Origin: Pseudomonadota bacterium
GTDB lineage: Bacteria > Pseudomonadota > Alphaproteobacteria > Azospirillales > Azospirillaceae
Direction of reading: 5' to 3'
Length of the DNA: 13,868 nt
NCBI GenBank assembly: GCA_023416455.1
Contig: JAEZHQ010000325.1
Span: 1-13,868, forward strand
Of the stretch, positions 12,574-13,868 are shown one piece after another (the stretch's first letter is position 1; every line of letters begins with the position of its first letter). The translations under genes were made by a program, and so were the position numbers. A model generated the notes under the pieces. That model saw nothing but the letters and a program-made list of their open reading frames with translations, was not told the DNA's origin and ran no database searches.

Positions 12574-13868
12574 ATGACGGGCACCCTGCGTTTCGTGCTC
12601 GGCGGGCGGGTGGTGGAGGTGCGGGACGCCGATCCCGCCACCACCGTCCTGCAATGGCTGCGCGCCAACGGCCGGCCCGGCACCAAGGAGGGCTGCGCGG
12701 AGGGCGACTGCGGCGCCTGCACCGTGGTGCTGGGCGACCTCGTGCCGGACGGGGCGGGGGGCCGGCGGCTGCGCTACCGGGCGGTCAACGCCTGCATCCT
12801 GTTCCTGCCGATGATCGACGGCAAGCTGCTGCTGACCGTGGAGGATCTGGCCGCGGAGGATGGCACGCTGCACCCCGTGCAGGCGGCCATGGTGGCGCAC
12901 CACGCCTCGCAATGCGGATTCTGCACGCCGGGCTTCGTGATGGCCCTGTTCGCGCTTTACCACGCCGACCGCGACCCGCCGGACGCGGCGATCCACGACG
13001 CGCTGGCCGGCAACCTGTGCCGCTGCACCGGCTACCGGCCCATCCTGGACGCCGCCCGCTCCCTGCGCGGCGACCGGGACGGCGACCGCTTCGACCGCGC
13101 CGGGGCCGGCATCCACGCCCTGCTCGACTCGGTGCGGCGGGAGGGCACGCTGAGCCTGAGCGGCGGCGGGACGGCCTTCCACGCGCCGCGCAGCCTCGAC
13201 GGGCTGGCCGCGCTGGCCGCCGCCAACCCGGGGGCGACGCTGGTGGCCGGGGCCACCGACGTCGGGCTGTGGGTGACCAAGCAGGGGCGCCGGCTGCCGG
13301 TCATCATCCATCTGGCCGAGGTGGAGGAGCTGCACCGCATCGCCGAGGAGGAGGACGCGCTGGAGGTCGGGGCGGCGGCCACCTACGCCGAGCTTCTGCC
13401 GGTGCTGGAGCGGCGCCTGCCGGCGCTGGCCGCCCTCGTCGGCCGCATCGGGGCGGCGCAGGTGCGCAACTCCGGCACGCTGGGCGGCAACGTCGCCAAC
13501 GGCTCGCCCATCGGCGACAGCATGCCGGCGCTTCTGGCGCTGGGCGCCTCGCTGCTGCTCAACCGGGGCGGCGCCCGGCGCCGGGTGGCGCTGGACGCCT
13601 TCTACCACGGCTACCGGCGCAACGACCTGCGGCCCGGCGAGTTCGTGGAGAGCGTCCGCATCCCGCTTCCCGCCGCGGGCCAGCGCTTCGCCACCTGGAA
13701 GGTGTCGAAGCGGCGCGACCAGGACATCGCCGCCGTCTGCGCCGCCTTCCTCCTGACCCTGGACGAATCCGGCCGGGTGGCCGCGCTGCGCGCCGGCTAC
13801 GGCGGGGTCGCCGCCACGCCGGCCCGCGCCCGGGCGCTGGAGGCGGCCATGGCCGGGCGGCCCTGGAC
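12574..13868 (+). CDS. xdhA: Xanthine dehydrogenase small subunit (partial, runs off window)
   Basis: This is the first 431 codons of the XdhA subunit, which carries the two [2Fe-2S] clusters and FAD of bacterial xanthine dehydrogenase; the enzyme oxidises hypoxanthine to xanthine and urate. The N-terminal ferredoxin-like cluster uses C41, C46, C49 (CAEGDCGACTVV) and C74. The second cluster uses C114, C117 (QCGFCTPGF), C149 and C151 (LCRCTGYRP). The FAD domain follows, with TLVAGATDVGLWVTKQ (222-237) and RNSGTLGGNVANGSPIGDS (298-316). No stop codon occurs before the window end; the family usually runs about 460-500 residues, so only the end is missing. xdhB (molybdopterin subunit) is expected beyond the edge. 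ATG 12574 has GGGAGGG just upstream. It lies on the same strand as the transporter genes and may be cotranscribed across the repeat. Confidence 0.95.
   Translation, partial: MTGTLRFVLGGRVVEVRDADPATTVLQWLRANGRPGTKEGCAEGDCGACTVVLGDLVPDGAGGRRLRYRAVNACILFLPMIDGKLLLTVEDLAAEDGTLHPVQAAMVAHHASQCGFCTPGFVMALFALYHADRDPPDAAIHDALAGNLCRCTGYRPILDAARSLRGDRDGDRFDRAGAGIHALLDSVRREGTLSLSGGGTAFHAPRSLDGLAALAAANPGATLVAGATDVGLWVTKQGRRLPVIIHLAEVEELHRIAEEEDALEVGAAATYAELLPVLERRLPALAALVGRIGAAQVRNSGTLGGNVANGSPIGDSMPALLALGASLLLNRGGARRRVALDAFYHGYRRNDLRPGEFVESVRIPLPAAGQRFATWKVSKRRDQDIAAVCAAFLLTLDESGRVAALRAGYGGVAATPARARALEAAMAGRPW

Overview
The window is GC-rich, tightly packed DNA with the look of a Rhodospirillales alphaproteobacterium. 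Azospirillum or a close relative is my best guess, from codon use, the short PAS_5-type protein, the many regulators and the overall gene style. This is recognition from memory, not a search. I see no rRNA, tRNA, CRISPR array, insertion sequence or phage structural gene. I annotate fourteen protein genes; the last one is cut by the window end.

Region 1 (1-3305) holds accessory and housekeeping genes. A single-domain PAS_5-like protein converges on an RcnB-like periplasmic protein across a perfect 20-bp palindrome. Next is a leftward two-gene unit: an uncharacterised protein followed by an XRE repressor fused to an ImmA/IrrE zinc metallopeptidase. A small FmdB-type zinc-ribbon protein diverges from that unit.

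Region 2 (3343-7166) is a D-amino-acid catabolic locus. A TyrR-type regulator (ACT-PAS-AAA+-HTH, with an intact GAFTGA loop) is divergent from dadA, which is followed by a DJ-1/PfpI protein. The intergenic region holds a near-perfect TyrR box, two weaker boxes and a -24/-12 (sigma-54) promoter just before dadA. Together they suggest that this regulator activates dadA with RNA polymerase-sigma-54.

Region 3 (7246-9579) has two divergent LuxR/NarL-type regulators separated by an unusually AT-rich spacer. One has lost the phospho-acceptor aspartate and the other keeps it. A two-CBS-domain protein follows.

Region 4 (9600-13868) looks like a purine uptake and oxidation locus. An RNA element resembling the NMT1 motif (xanthine-I riboswitch) precedes an NMT1/THI5-like periplasmic binding protein. 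The ABC ATPase and permease follow, then a tandem palindromic repeat, then the xanthine dehydrogenase small subunit. The riboswitch-like element, transporter type and enzyme point to the same substrate class: xanthine, urate or related purines.
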